Positions 34,615 to 42,438 of a stretch of DNA of 64,000 nucleotides are shown here, piece by piece. Each line of letters starts with the position of its first letter. The stretch's first letter is position 1. Location of the stretch: the NCBI GenBank assembly GCA_018647765.1, contig JABGSN010000063.1, forward strand, positions 1 through 64,000. Direction: 5' to 3'. A program made the position numbers and the translations under genes. The notes below the pieces were generated by a model. The model was given only the letters and a program-made list of their open reading frames with translations. It was not told where the DNA came from and did not search any database. The DNA comes from Oceanospirillaceae bacterium (lineage in GTDB: Bacteria > Pseudomonadota > Gammaproteobacteria > Pseudomonadales > Balneatricaceae).

Positions 34615-36202
34615 CGACGGCTTGGCTGGCTAAGTATTCGCCATAAGTGCCTTGAAAATCAAAAACTTGCTGATCTTTTATTTCAACCACGCGGGTTGCC
34701 AAAGACGAGACGAATTCGCGGTCGTGGCTAACAAAGATTAAGGTGCCATCATAGGTCTTTAAGGCTTTGTTAAGGGACTCAATGGCTTCCATGTCTAAGT
34801 GGTTGGTCGGTTCGTCCATGATCAACACGTTAGTGTCCTGCATCATCAATTTGCCAAACAATAAGCGGTTTTTCTCGCCACCAGAACAGACGTCGACTTT
34901 CTTTAGGTAATCGTCGGCGGTAAATAACAAACGCCCTAACATACCTCTTACGGTTAGGTCGTCATGTTTGGCTGTGCGCCACTGGGACATCCAATCAAAC
35001 AGGGTTAAGTCACTGCTAAAGTCGCTGCTGCTGTCTTGCGGGCAATAACCTAGTACGGCATTTTCAGACCACTTGATAGACCCCTTGTTAGCTTTCAGTT
35101 CGTCCAACAAGCAGCGTAAAAAAGTGGTTTTACCGACACCGTTTTCGCCAATCACCGCTAACTTAGAGCCGGCTTCCAAAATCAGTTCGCCGTTGCTAAA
35201 TAGCGGTAGGTCTTCAAAACCATGACCTACTTTTTCCAACACAAGGGCCTGGCGGTGGAGCTTTTTATGGGCGCTAAAACCAATGTAGGGTGAAACGCGA
35301 CTCGAGGCGATGACTTCGTCGAGTTGGATTTTCTCTAACTTTTTTGCTCTCGAAGAAGCCTGCTTGGCTTTAGATGCGTTGGCAGAGAAGCGGGCGACAA
35401 ACTGCTGTAACTCTTCACGTTCGGCGCTTTTCTTGGCATTGGCCGTAAGTAATTGCTCTTGTATCAAAGAAGATGCCGTCATGTACGCTTCGTAGTTGCC
35501 TGGGTATACCCGTAATTCACCGTAATCGATGTCGGCCATGTGGGTGCACACAGAGTTAAGGAAATAACGGTCGTGAGAAATAATAATCATGGTGCTGCGA
35601 CGCTGATTAAGTACTTCTGTAAGCCAGTTAATGGTGGCAATGTCGAGGTTGTTTGTAGGCTCGTCTAACAATAAAATATCGGGATCAGCAAATAGCGCTT
35701 GGGCTAACAAGACGCGTAGCTTCCAGCCTGGGGCCACTTGCGACATTAAGCCCCAATGGAAAGACTCATCGATGCCTGCCTGAGTTAAGATTTCTGCAGC
35801 ACGGCTTTCGGCGCTGTAGCCATCCATTTCGGCAAATTCAACTTCCAGTTCGGCCACTTTCATGCCGTCTTCTTCAGTCATTTCTGCCTGGTTGTAAATG
35901 GCTTCGCGGGCTTGTTTAACCTGCCAAAGTTTTGTATCACCCATGATTACGGCATCAATGACCGAATATTCTTCAAACGCGAATTGGTTTTGGCTTAAGG
36001 TGCCCACAGTGTCGGTGGGAGAGAAAGAAACGTTGCCGGAGGTGGGTTTTAACTCGCCACTGAGTATCTTCATGAAGGTGGACTTGCCACAACCGTTGGC
36101 ACCGATCAGACCATAGCGATTGCCATTGCCAAACTTAGCGGAGATGTTTTCGAACAATGGCTTTGCGCCAAATTGCATGGTGATGTTAGCGGTGGTAATC
36201 AA
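34607..36202 (-). CDS. ybiT: ABC-F ATPase YbiT
   Basis: ABC-F protein of 531 residues, closely resembling E. coli YbiT throughout. It has two ABC domains and no membrane segments. Domain 1: Walker [10 protein letters not shown] (34-42), Walker [13 protein letters not shown]. Linker: [18 protein letters not shown]. Domain 2: GENGVGKTT, signature [31 protein letters not shown] proteins act on ribosomes; YbiT's exact role is unsettled. Convergent with the VOC gene, sharing 8 bases at the stops. Confidence 0.93.
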   Translation of the reverse strand: MITTANITMQFGAKPLFENISAKFGNGNRYGLIGANGCGKSTFMKILSGELKPTSGNVSFSPTDTVGTLSQNQFAFEEYSVIDAVIMGDTKLWQVKQAREAIYNQAEMTEEDGMKVAELEVEFAEMDGYSAESRAAEILTQAGIDESFHWGLMSQVAPGWKLRVLLAQALFADPDILLLDEPTNNLDIATINWLTEVLNQRRSTMIIISHDRYFLNSVCTHMADIDYGELRVYPGNYEAYMTASSLIQEQLLTANAKKSAEREELQQFVARFSANASKAKQASSRAKKLEKIQLDEVIASSRVSPYIGFSAHKKLHRQALVLEKVGHGFEDLPLFSNGELILEAGSKLAVIGENGVGKTTFLRCLLDELKANKGSIKWSENAVLGYCPQDSSSDFSSDLTLFDWMSQWRTAKHDDLTVRGMLGRLLFTADDYLKKVDVCSGGEKNRLLFGKLMMQDTNVLIMDEPTNHLDMEAIESLNKALKTYDGTLIFVSHDREFVSSLATRVVEIKDQQVFDFQGTYGEYLASQAVAI

Positions 36203-36301
36203 GGGAATCCAAACGAAGCAAAAAACGGGTGGCGTATTCTACCAGTTTTGGATGGGTGATACCATGTGTGCCACGGCGTCATTCTTAACATCCCGCCTTT
36301 G

Positions 36302-36883
36302 TTAGCTGAGCCATCCTTTCGCTTTTGCGTCATCGACCATGGGCTCCAGCAGTTGCCACAACTTTGGGCAGCCCTTGCTAATACGGCCGCCATTGACGGT
36401 TTTAACTTGAGCTACGCTAATGCCATGGGTTTGCCAGCTATGACCTTGGTCGTTGAGGTTATGGAGTAGGGGTAGGGCGCGGTCTAGGGCCTTGGCAAAG
36501 CGCGAATCAGCGCTCTTTGCCGCTTCGAATTCGTGCCATAGGGCAATGTATTCGTCGCCCATGTCGTTGGGCAATAAGCCGAGTATGCGCTGGGTTGCTG
36601 CGGTTTCTGCAGCTTCGTGTTCGCTGCCTATGGCGTCATACACAATGACGTCACCGGTATCGATTTCGCACAAATCGTGGATTAATAACATACGTAACAC
36701 TCGGTCAATATCAACCGGCTGCGCGGCGTAGTCTTTGAGCATCAAGGCCGCTAAGGTCACTTGCCAAGAATGCTCAGCCGAATTTTCATAACGTTGCATA
36801 CCCAAGGGGCGGGTTTTACGCAGAACAGCTTTGAGTTGGTCGATTTGTTTTACAAAATCAATGATTTTTATTAGATCTTGCAC
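36302..36883 (-). CDS. HD-domain phosphohydrolase (YfbR/HDDC2-like)
   Basis: A 193-residue HD-superfamily protein. Metal-binding motifs are ENSAEHSWQV (His), LLIHDLCEIDTGDV (His-Asp) and a later ALDRALPLL (Asp). The spacing fits the YfbR/HDDC2 group, some of which are 5'-deoxynucleotidases. A nucleotidase role would fit nucleotide turnover, but this is inferred. The gene starts 2 bases after the enoyl-CoA hydratase stop, so the two are co-transcribed. Confidence 0.8.
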   Translation of the reverse strand: MQDLIKIIDFVKQIDQLKAVLRKTRPLGMQRYENSAEHSWQVTLAALMLKDYAAQPVDIDRVLRMLLIHDLCEIDTGDVIVYDAIGSEHEAAETAATQRILGLLPNDMGDEYIALWHEFEAAKSADSRFAKALDRALPLLHNLNDQGHSWQTHGISVAQVKTVNGGRISKGCPKLWQLLEPMVDDAKAKGWLS

Positions 36884-36885
36884 AC

Positions 36886-37656
36886 TTATCCTTTGGGCTT
36901 TTTATTAACAAAGGCGTCAAGCCCATGTTGGGTTTCTGGTGTCATGAGGTTGCACACCATGTGCTCGGCGGCAAATTGGTAGGCTTGTGGTAGGTCCATG
37001 TTGAGTTGTGGATAGAACATGGCTTTGCCAGTACGTACCGCAACTTTGGCTTTGCTGCTGATGGTGGCTGCTAGATCACGGCTAGTTTGAGTCAGGTCTT
37101 CTGCCGGCACAACGCGATTAACCAAACCTTGCTGTTGCGCTTCTGTGGCACTGATAAACTCACCGGTGAGTAACATTTCCATGGCTTTTTTAGGCTGTAT
37201 GTTGCGGCTTAAAGCGACCGCTGGGGTGGAGCAAAATAGACCGATATTGATACCCGATACGGCAAAACGTGCGTCTTGTGACGCCACCGCAAGGTCGCAG
37301 GTGGCCACCAACTGGCAGCCCGCAGCGGTGGCTACGCCTTGCACTTGGGCAATCACCGGAATTGGGCATTGCACAATGGTTTGCATCAGTTGGCTGCATT
37401 GATCAAATAGGTTTTGGTAGTAGTCGACGTTGTTGTTGGCCTGCATTTGTTTTAGGTCGTGCCCAGCGCAAAAGGCTTTGCCTTGGGCTTTAATGATAAT
37501 GCAAGTGAGGTCATCCGTAAGGCTAGCTTGGTCTAACGCCAACTGCAGTTGCGCCATCATCTGCTGAGATAAGGCATTAAAACTGGCTGCACGATTGAGC
37601 GTGATTTCTAACCACTGTTGCTCTTGAGTGACAATAATGTGTTCAAATTCATCCAT
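36886..37656 (-). CDS. Enoyl-CoA hydratase/isomerase family protein
   Basis: A 256-residue crotonase-fold protein. The CoA/oxyanion segments are GKAFCAGHDLKQM (about residues 56-68) and QVQGVATAAGCQLVATCDLAVAS (about 105-127). The second catalytic Glu of classical hydratases (usually in the segment after GINIGLF) is not evident: the site reads FCSTPAVALS. Activity as hydratase is therefore uncertain; such members can be isomerases, hydrolases or ECHDC3-like proteins. It lies between DUF5062 and the HD protein on the same strand. Confidence 0.85.
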   Translation of the reverse strand: MDEFEHIIVTQEQQWLEITLNRAASFNALSQQMMAQLQLALDQASLTDDLTCIIIKAQGKAFCAGHDLKQMQANNNVDYYQNLFDQCSQLMQTIVQCPIPVIAQVQGVATAAGCQLVATCDLAVASQDARFAVSGINIGLFCSTPAVALSRNIQPKKAMEMLLTGEFISATEAQQQGLVNRVVPAEDLTQTSRDLAATISSKAKVAVRTGKAMFYPQLNMDLPQAYQFAAEHMVCNLMTPETQHGLDAFVNKKPKG

Positions 37657-37667
37657 GGTTTATTGCC

Positions 37668-37910
37668 CTATGACGCTATTTGTCGGTCGACCCACAGTGC
37701 GAGCTTATGCTGCATTGAAGGTTGCGAAACTTGATCTTCGGGTAAGGGTTGAATCAATTTATCGTGCACTAACAGGCGGTAGATATACTCGATTTTTGTG
37801 GCAGCAGAGTCGGTTGCTTCAAATCGGGCTACGCCTCGTGTATTGGCATATGCCGTGCCTAAAGCAATGGCCTTTTTCAGCAATTCCTTTTCGTTTTTTA
37901 GTTTTTTCAT
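37668..37910 (-). CDS. DUF5062 family protein
   Basis: A small 80-residue protein, basic at the N-terminus (MKKLKNEKELLKKA), with a central conserved stretch IEYIYRLLVHDKLIQPLPEDQ that I recognise from DUF5062 proteins of marine gammaproteobacteria. It is predicted helical and cytosolic, with no signal or membrane segment. Function is unknown. It is first in a minus-strand run with enoyl-CoA hydratase (11 bases apart) and the HD protein. Confidence 0.75.
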   Translation of the reverse strand: MKKLKNEKELLKKAIALGTAYANTRGVARFEATDSAATKIEYIYRLLVHDKLIQPLPEDQVSQPSMQHKLALWVDRQIAS

Positions 37911-37963
37911 AGTCCGTCACATACTCTCGAATTGAAACCTTAGCATAGCTTAGCCCACTAACG

Positions 37964-38003
37964 AAAAAAAGGGCTAGTTTCATCGCGGAACAAGCCCTTT
38001 AAA
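37964..38003 (-). terminator. Terminator of amtB
   Basis: On the minus strand AAAGGGCT and AGCCCTTT form an 8-bp stem (38000-37993 with 37978-37971, approximately), with further pairing of GTTCC/GAAAC inside. A run of seven T follows. It lies 23 bases past the amtB stop. Confidence 0.85.
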
Positions 38004-38023
38004 AGTGGTGGCGCTGATGTAAA

Positions 38024-39283
38024 TTAGCTGGCCGTGAATTCGGGGTAGGCTTCCATGCCACATTCAGAAATGTCTACGCCTTTGTATTCTTCCTCTTCGG
38101 TAACACGGATGCCCACTAGCTTTTTGATGACAAACCATACTACGAAGCTCAAACCAAACACCCAAACAAAAATAGTTGCGGCACCAATTATTTGGCCGCT
38201 GAAACTCGCTGCATCATTGGTTAACGGCACTAACAACAAACCCAGTAAGCCTGCGCTGCCGTGCACGGAGATCGCCCCTACGGGGTCATCTAACCGCAGT
38301 TTATCTAACGCCAGAATGCTAAACACCACTAACACACCGCCCAATGCGCCAAATACGCTCGCTTCTAACGCCGTAGGGGTAGAGGGTTCGGCGGTGATGG
38401 TCACTAGGCCCGCAAGGGCACCGTTAAGCATCATGGTTAAGTCGGCCTTGCCAAACTTGATGCGCGCCACTAGCAATGCTGCAATAGCGCCTGCTGCAGC
38501 CGCTGCATTGGTATTAAGAAACACCATGGCCACAGAATGTGCGGAGTTGACGTCACCTAACTTGAGTACTGAGCCGCCGTTAAACCCAAACCAACCCATC
38601 CACAGGATGAATGTACCTAAGGTGGCCAAGGGTAAGTTGGCACCCGGAATTGCCCGCACTTGGCCATTGGCGCCGTATTTGCCCTTACGCGCTCCCAATA
38701 ACAATACCCCGGCTAATGCCGCTGCAGCACCGGCCATATGTACGATGCCGGAACCGGCAAAGTCCGAGAAACCGAGTTCACCCAGGTTGTACCAGCCAAA
38801 TACATCGTCACCATTCCAAGTCCATGCGCCTTCCATGGGGTAAATAAAACCGGTCATCACCACGGTAAAGACTAAAAATGACCATAATTTCATGCGTTCT
38901 GCCACCGCACCAGAGACGATGGACATGGCGGTGGCAACAAATACCACTTGAAAGAAAAAGTCTGATGCGGCGGAATAAACCGATGCACCCCCAAACCCTT
39001 CGGCAGCGGAGTCAGCTAAGACCTGCGCCTTGTCGATCACTTCAATGTCGCTCAGTAACCAACCACCGCCATACATGATTTGATAGCCCATGATTAAATA
39101 CATAATGCAGGAGATGGCGAATAGCGCCACGTTTTTGGTGAGGATCTCGGTGGTGTTTTTACTGCGAACCAAACCAGCTTCGAGCATGGCAAAGCCCGCG
39201 GCCATCCACATGACCAGAGCGCCACAGATTAAAAAGTAAAAGGTATCCAGGGCAAACTGGAGTTCGTATAGGTTGTTTTCCAT
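38024..39283 (-). CDS. amtB: Ammonium transporter
   Basis: Trimeric ammonium channel (Amt/MEP/Rh), 419 residues with about eleven membrane helices. The pore His pair is seen in GSGIVHMAGAAAAL and ISVHGSAGLLG. The N-terminus, LYELQFALDTFYFLICGALVMWMAAGFAMLEAGLVRSKN, fits the non-enteric type without a cleaved signal. The C-terminal tail EEEEYKGVDISECGMEAYPEF is the conserved PII-interacting tail. No glnK gene is adjacent, which is unusual. A sigma-54-type promoter precedes it. Confidence 0.95.
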   Translation of the reverse strand: MENNLYELQFALDTFYFLICGALVMWMAAGFAMLEAGLVRSKNTTEILTKNVALFAISCIMYLIMGYQIMYGGGWLLSDIEVIDKAQVLADSAAEGFGGASVYSAASDFFFQVVFVATAMSIVSGAVAERMKLWSFLVFTVVMTGFIYPMEGAWTWNGDDVFGWYNLGELGFSDFAGSGIVHMAGAAAALAGVLLLGARKGKYGANGQVRAIPGANLPLATLGTFILWMGWFGFNGGSVLKLGDVNSAHSVAMVFLNTNAAAAAGAIAALLVARIKFGKADLTMMLNGALAGLVTITAEPSTPTALEASVFGALGGVLVVFSILALDKLRLDDPVGAISVHGSAGLLGLLLVPLTNDAASFSGQIIGAATIFVWVFGLSFVVWFVIKKLVGIRVTEEEEYKGVDISECGMEAYPEFTAS

Positions 39284-39326
39284 GGTGCGATTCTCGGCGA
39301 GTTGATTAGAAGACTAATTTCTCTAT

Positions 39327-39342
39327 TGCGATTATCGTGCCA
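39327..39342 (-). promoter_or_regulatory. Sigma-54 promoter of amtB
   Basis: The minus strand reads TGGCACGATAATCGCA. It matches the -24/-12 consensus TGGCACG-N4-TTGCA with one mismatch and the exact GG-to-GC spacing. Transcription would start near 39315, about 30 bases before the amtB ATG. NtrC-like half-sites TGGTGCA (39429-39435) and TGCACTA (39460-39466) lie ~115-150 bases upstream, at enhancer distance but not arranged as a canonical palindrome. This implies induction under nitrogen limitation. Confidence 0.72.
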
Positions 39343-39485
39343 AAGATAATAAACGTATTAAAAACAATGTGTTATGGGGTATTTTTGCTGTAATTATAGT
39401 GTGGCTGGTGAGAGGCTAGGAACAACTCTGGTGCACTTATCGTTTGGGTTAGCGCCATATGCACTACTTTAGCGCGCAGTATGAT

Positions 39486-40697
39486 TTAGCTGGAATCGCT
39501 GGTTTTTACATCGTAAGGCGTAGGATCCATGCTTAAGTGCAGCTTACGTCCAGTATACGGCGAGTGAGCCTTAACCACGTCCATATTGAGTTCTACGCCG
39601 ATACCAGGTTTGCTGTTGGGTATGATGTAACCGTCTTGCCAATCGATTTTTTGTTGCAAAATATCCGCATGAAAACCGTCCCATGTGCCAATGCTTTCCT
39701 GCATTAAAAAATTAGGTGTGGCCGTGGCTAGTTGTATACTGGCAGCGGCGCCAATAGGACCGTTATATAAGTGAGGTGCAATCTGGCAGAAGTGAACTTC
39801 GGCCATGGCAGCAATTTTTTTGGCTTCCAAAATGCCGCCAACGCGGCCTAGGTTCATTTGCAAAATAGCGGCTGCTTTATGTTTGAGTAGTTCGCTAAAT
39901 TCATATTTGGTGGTGAGCCGCTCCCCAGTGGCAATCGGGATGCTAGTTTTTTGCGCAACTTGGGCCATGGCTTCGGCTTGCCCAGGTGGTACCGGTTCTT
40001 CAAACCACAAAGGATCAAACGGTTCTAGGTACTTAGCCAGCCGTATGGCAGAAGCGGGTGTCATTTGTCCGTGAGTGCCAATCAACAAGTCACAATCGCT
40101 GCCTACGGCGGCGCGAATTTTTTCGCAAAACAAGGCGGATGTTTGCATGGCTTTAAGTGATACATGATGTCCGCTATAGGCTGAATACGGCCCTACAGGA
40201 TCAAATTTTACGGCGTTAAAACCGAGTTCTTTATTGGCGAGCGCCGTATCTGCAGCCAACCCAGCGTCGGTATAGTCGTAGTCGCCCTGTGCATTTTTCG
40301 GGTAAAGGTAGGTGTAACAACGGAGTTTATCATGTACTTTACCCCCGATAAGCTCATAAACCGGCTGCTTAGCCGCTTTGCCAATAATGTCCCAGCAGGC
40401 AATTTCTAAGCCACTAAAGGCACCCATCATGGTGAGGTCAGGTCTTTGGGTAAAGCCGCTGGAATAACACTGGCGATAGAAACGTTCGATATGGTGCGGG
40501 TTATGCCCCTTTAAGTAGCGTTCAAATACATCATCTAAGGCTGCCACCATCACCGTGGGGTGAAAACTTGAGGCGTAAACTTCGCCGACGCCTTGGATGC
40601 CGCAATCGGTACGTAAAGTCACAAAAACCCAGTACATGCCACCAATATGGGGTGGTGGCACTGCAACAATGTGGCTTTGCATGCTAACAATGCGCAT
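39486..40697 (-). CDS. Enolase-superfamily (mandelate racemase/muconate lactonizing) protein
   Basis: A 403-residue protein of the mandelate racemase/galactonate dehydratase group. ATG 40697 is preferred to 40742: GAGGA lies 8 bases upstream and the longer form would overlap trxC. N-terminal capping domain to ~120, then a TIM barrel. Alignment by eye with galactonate dehydratase puts two metal-ligand Glu residues in WFEEPVPP and ATGERL, and a catalytic His in APHLYNGPIG. The first ligand, normally Asp in a D-x-H-G motif, reads GTHG, so Asp is replaced by Gly. Substrate unknown; it follows trxC by 17 bases. Confidence 0.85.
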   Translation of the reverse strand: MRIVSMQSHIVAVPPPHIGGMYWVFVTLRTDCGIQGVGEVYASSFHPTVMVAALDDVFERYLKGHNPHHIERFYRQCYSSGFTQRPDLTMMGAFSGLEIACWDIIGKAAKQPVYELIGGKVHDKLRCYTYLYPKNAQGDYDYTDAGLAADTALANKELGFNAVKFDPVGPYSAYSGHHVSLKAMQTSALFCEKIRAAVGSDCDLLIGTHGQMTPASAIRLAKYLEPFDPLWFEEPVPPGQAEAMAQVAQKTSIPIATGERLTTKYEFSELLKHKAAAILQMNLGRVGGILEAKKIAAMAEVHFCQIAPHLYNGPIGAAASIQLATATPNFLMQESIGTWDGFHADILQQKIDWQDGYIIPNSKPGIGVELNMDVVKAHSPYTGRKLHLSMDPTPYDVKTSDSS

Positions 40698-40714
40698 AGA
40701 CCGGTCCTCTGTGG

Positions 40715-41149
40715 TTATTTTACCATGGCTGCGTTTAACCATTGATCAAATTGCTGTTGCGGCAAGGCGCCATTGAGTTGGTCTACGACCTTACCATTTT
40801 TGAACACCATTAAGGTAGGGATGCTGCGGATGTTGAACTGTGAACCGAGCATTTGTTCGGCCTCGGTATCCACTTTTACAAAGCGCATCTGTTCTGACTT
40901 GGCTTGCGCCGTGTGTTCAAACACTGGGGCAAATCCGACGCAAGGTCCGCACCATGGCGCCCAAAAATCCACTACTACCGGTTTGTCGCTGTTCACTAAG
41001 GCGTTAAAGTTCGCTGCCGTTCCGGCGATCGGTTTACCTGCAAACAAGGTTTGTTTGCAGGCGCCACAATTAGCTTCGTCTGTAATTCGCTGCGACGGAA
41101 CCCGGTTGTTTTTTTGGCAGTGAGGGCAGCGGCTAGTAATACTTGGCAT
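40715..41149 (-). CDS. trxC: Thioredoxin 2
   Basis: Zinc-containing thioredoxin of 144 residues. The N-terminal zinc module has two CxxC motifs (Cys8/Cys11 and Cys28/Cys31), followed by a thioredoxin domain with active site WCGPC (Cys67, Cys70) and the cis-Pro segment RSIPTLMVFKNG. Length and layout match E. coli TrxC (139). It acts as a cytosolic disulfide reductase, usually linked to oxidative stress. A sigma-70-like promoter is visible upstream. Confidence 0.95.
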   Translation of the reverse strand: MPSITSRCPHCQKNNRVPSQRITDEANCGACKQTLFAGKPIAGTAANFNALVNSDKPVVVDFWAPWCGPCVGFAPVFEHTAQAKSEQMRFVKVDTEAEQMLGSQFNIRSIPTLMVFKNGKVVDQLNGALPQQQFDQWLNAAMVK

Positions 41150-41190
41150 AGGCTTATCTCGAGTAGGTCAATATATGTTTAGTATAGTCT

Positions 41191-41218
41191 AATATAATGA
41201 CGATTGAAGCCATTTCAA
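41191..41218 (-). promoter_or_regulatory. Putative sigma-70 promoter of trxC
   Basis: On the minus strand TTGAAA (41218-41213) and TATATT (41196-41191) are separated by 16 bases; an alternative -10 TATACT lies slightly downstream. The start would be near 41184, about 35 bases before trxC. Confidence 0.4.
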
Positions 41219-41233
41219 GGGGCGCTCTAGGGG

Positions 41234-41515
41234 TTATTCGTAAGTGCAGTGGTAAGCCGTTTGGCGTACAACTTTGACTTCAAAGCTGCTATTAGCTTCA
41301 ACTTCAAATTGGTTACCGTTGGTAAAGGTGTTCCAGCTCGTTGTGCCTGGTAGCTTTACTTCGAGTTCGCCATCAATGATGGTCATGACTTCATATTGAC
41401 TGGTGCCAAAGGTAAATTCACCCAGGTCCATCACGCCTACAGTTGTGGCCTGTGTTTTGCCTTGAAAGGCGATCGATTTAACATTGTCATCAAAATACGA
41501 ATTGACGTTTAGCAT
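41234..41515 (-). CDS. ppnP: Pyrimidine/purine nucleoside phosphorylase PpnP
   Basis: A 93-residue cupin-like protein matching E. coli PpnP (YaiE) along its length: VNSYFDDNVKSIAF at the start, VGVMDLGEFTFGTSQYEVMTIIDGELEVKLPG in the middle and TAYHCTYE at the end. PpnP phosphorolyses many nucleosides to free bases and ribose-1-phosphate. It provides a second, broad phosphorylase in addition to the purine and thymidine phosphorylases in the nucleoside block. Confidence 0.92.
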   Translation of the reverse strand: MLNVNSYFDDNVKSIAFQGKTQATTVGVMDLGEFTFGTSQYEVMTIIDGELEVKLPGTTSWNTFTNGNQFEVEANSSFEVKVVRQTAYHCTYE

Positions 41516-41829
41516 GGTGGTGTTCTCTGTGAATTAATAAGATAAAACCGGATCATAGCGCCATTATTAGTTAGAGTCATTGCTAAATTGGTCCCTTAAT
41601 TGGTTGTTAAGCGTCTTGGCCGTTATTTTTGGCGGTATTGCTACTAAATTATAAAGCGCCTTGGCGCTACCATGGCTGATGTGGGTAGCACCTGCTAAGC
41701 TGGTATAAGAACCCCCTTGACCCAGTCATGGGCAATAGGTTGTATGAGGCTTGCACCGTTTGTGTTTGGGCCAAGGAATAGTTTCTATAGTAGCCAGAGG
41801 TTGACTGTTTTTGAGTTCGTACAATACCG
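41516..41829. other. Intergenic region between ppnP and the hydrolase
   Basis: A 314-base gap. It contains the ppnP upstream region and a short perfect inverted repeat AGCGCC-TT-GGCGCT (41655-41668) without a T-run. The last ~30 bases, in frame with the hydrolase at 41830, read V-D-C-F-stop-V-R-T-I-P, which resembles a degraded version of the missing VHGF..RTP hydrolase N-terminus. Nothing else was recognised. Confidence 0.45.
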
Positions 41830-42438
41830 ATGTCTTTGTGGTGGTTAGAAAAACGCTTGCTGGCAGCAGGTTTTGAAGTAGTGACGTTAGATTATGCCTC
41901 CTTGTCCCAAGGCGCCGACGCGGCGTTAGCGCAGGTTCAAAGCCAAATGCAACACTGCTGTGCCGATGATCAGCCGCTACACTTTGTGGGTTATTCGTTA
42001 GCTGGGCTTATGGTTCGAGGATTTTTGGCCGACCCCAAAAATCAAGCTTTTTTACAGCGCCTGGATCAAGTGGTGATGATCGGTACGCCTAACCACGGCA
42101 CCCGCGCAGTTAATGCCGTTGCTGACCACATTTGGTTTAAACTATTGGGTGAGACAACGGCCGCGTTAGGTGATGGCGAGCAGAGCTTCGCCAATCAGTT
42201 ACCACAACTACAGTTTCAGGCAGGGATCATCGCCGGTAATTCGAGCTGGGGTATGGGTGACGCGATGTTAGCCGAGCCTAGTGATGGTCTGGTGCCTGTG
42301 TCTTCGACCAAGCTGGCGAATATGAAAGACTTTTTTCTGGTTAATGCCAATCACTCGATGCTGAGATACAACACCATAGCAGCGCAGGAAACCGTTCATT
42401 TTTTACGCCATGGGGTGTTTTCTCATCGGCACGACTAA
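41830..42438 (+). CDS. Alpha/beta hydrolase, N-terminally truncated
   Basis: A 202-residue alpha/beta hydrolase-like protein. Catalytic triad candidates are Ser in GYSLAGLMVR (a GxSxA instead of GxSxG elbow), Asp in EPSDGLVPV and His in NANHSM; MIGTPNHGTRAV is typical of lipase-like members. The ORF begins at SLWWLEKRL, which in relatives follows a first beta strand and an HG oxyanion loop. That part is absent, and a stop (TGA 41812) blocks upward extension. It may be a decaying gene or use an unrecognised start. The stop overlaps that of malonyl-CoA decarboxylase. Confidence 0.62.
   Translation: MSLWWLEKRLLAAGFEVVTLDYASLSQGADAALAQVQSQMQHCCADDQPLHFVGYSLAGLMVRGFLADPKNQAFLQRLDQVVMIGTPNHGTRAVNAVADHIWFKLLGETTAALGDGEQSFANQLPQLQFQAGIIAGNSSWGMGDAMLAEPSDGLVPVSSTKLANMKDFFLVNANHSMLRYNTIAAQETVHFLRHGVFSHRHD

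Noticed and set aside
38055-38843. Open frame of 262 codons on the plus strand opposite amtB
   Set aside because: It is a Pro/Asn/Ser-rich antisense shadow of amtB, with no recognisable domain or ribosome site.
39429-39466. A full NtrC palindrome upstream of amtB
   Set aside because: Only half-sites in the wrong mutual arrangement are present; kept as a remark with the sigma-54 promoter rather than as a separate site.
40698-40742. N-terminal extension of the enolase-superfamily protein
   Set aside because: It overlaps trxC and is not family-like; the ATG at 40697 has a clear Shine-Dalgarno.
41655-41668. AGCGCC-TT-GGCGCT as a terminator
   Set aside because: No T-run on either strand and too short a loop; it is only a small palindrome.
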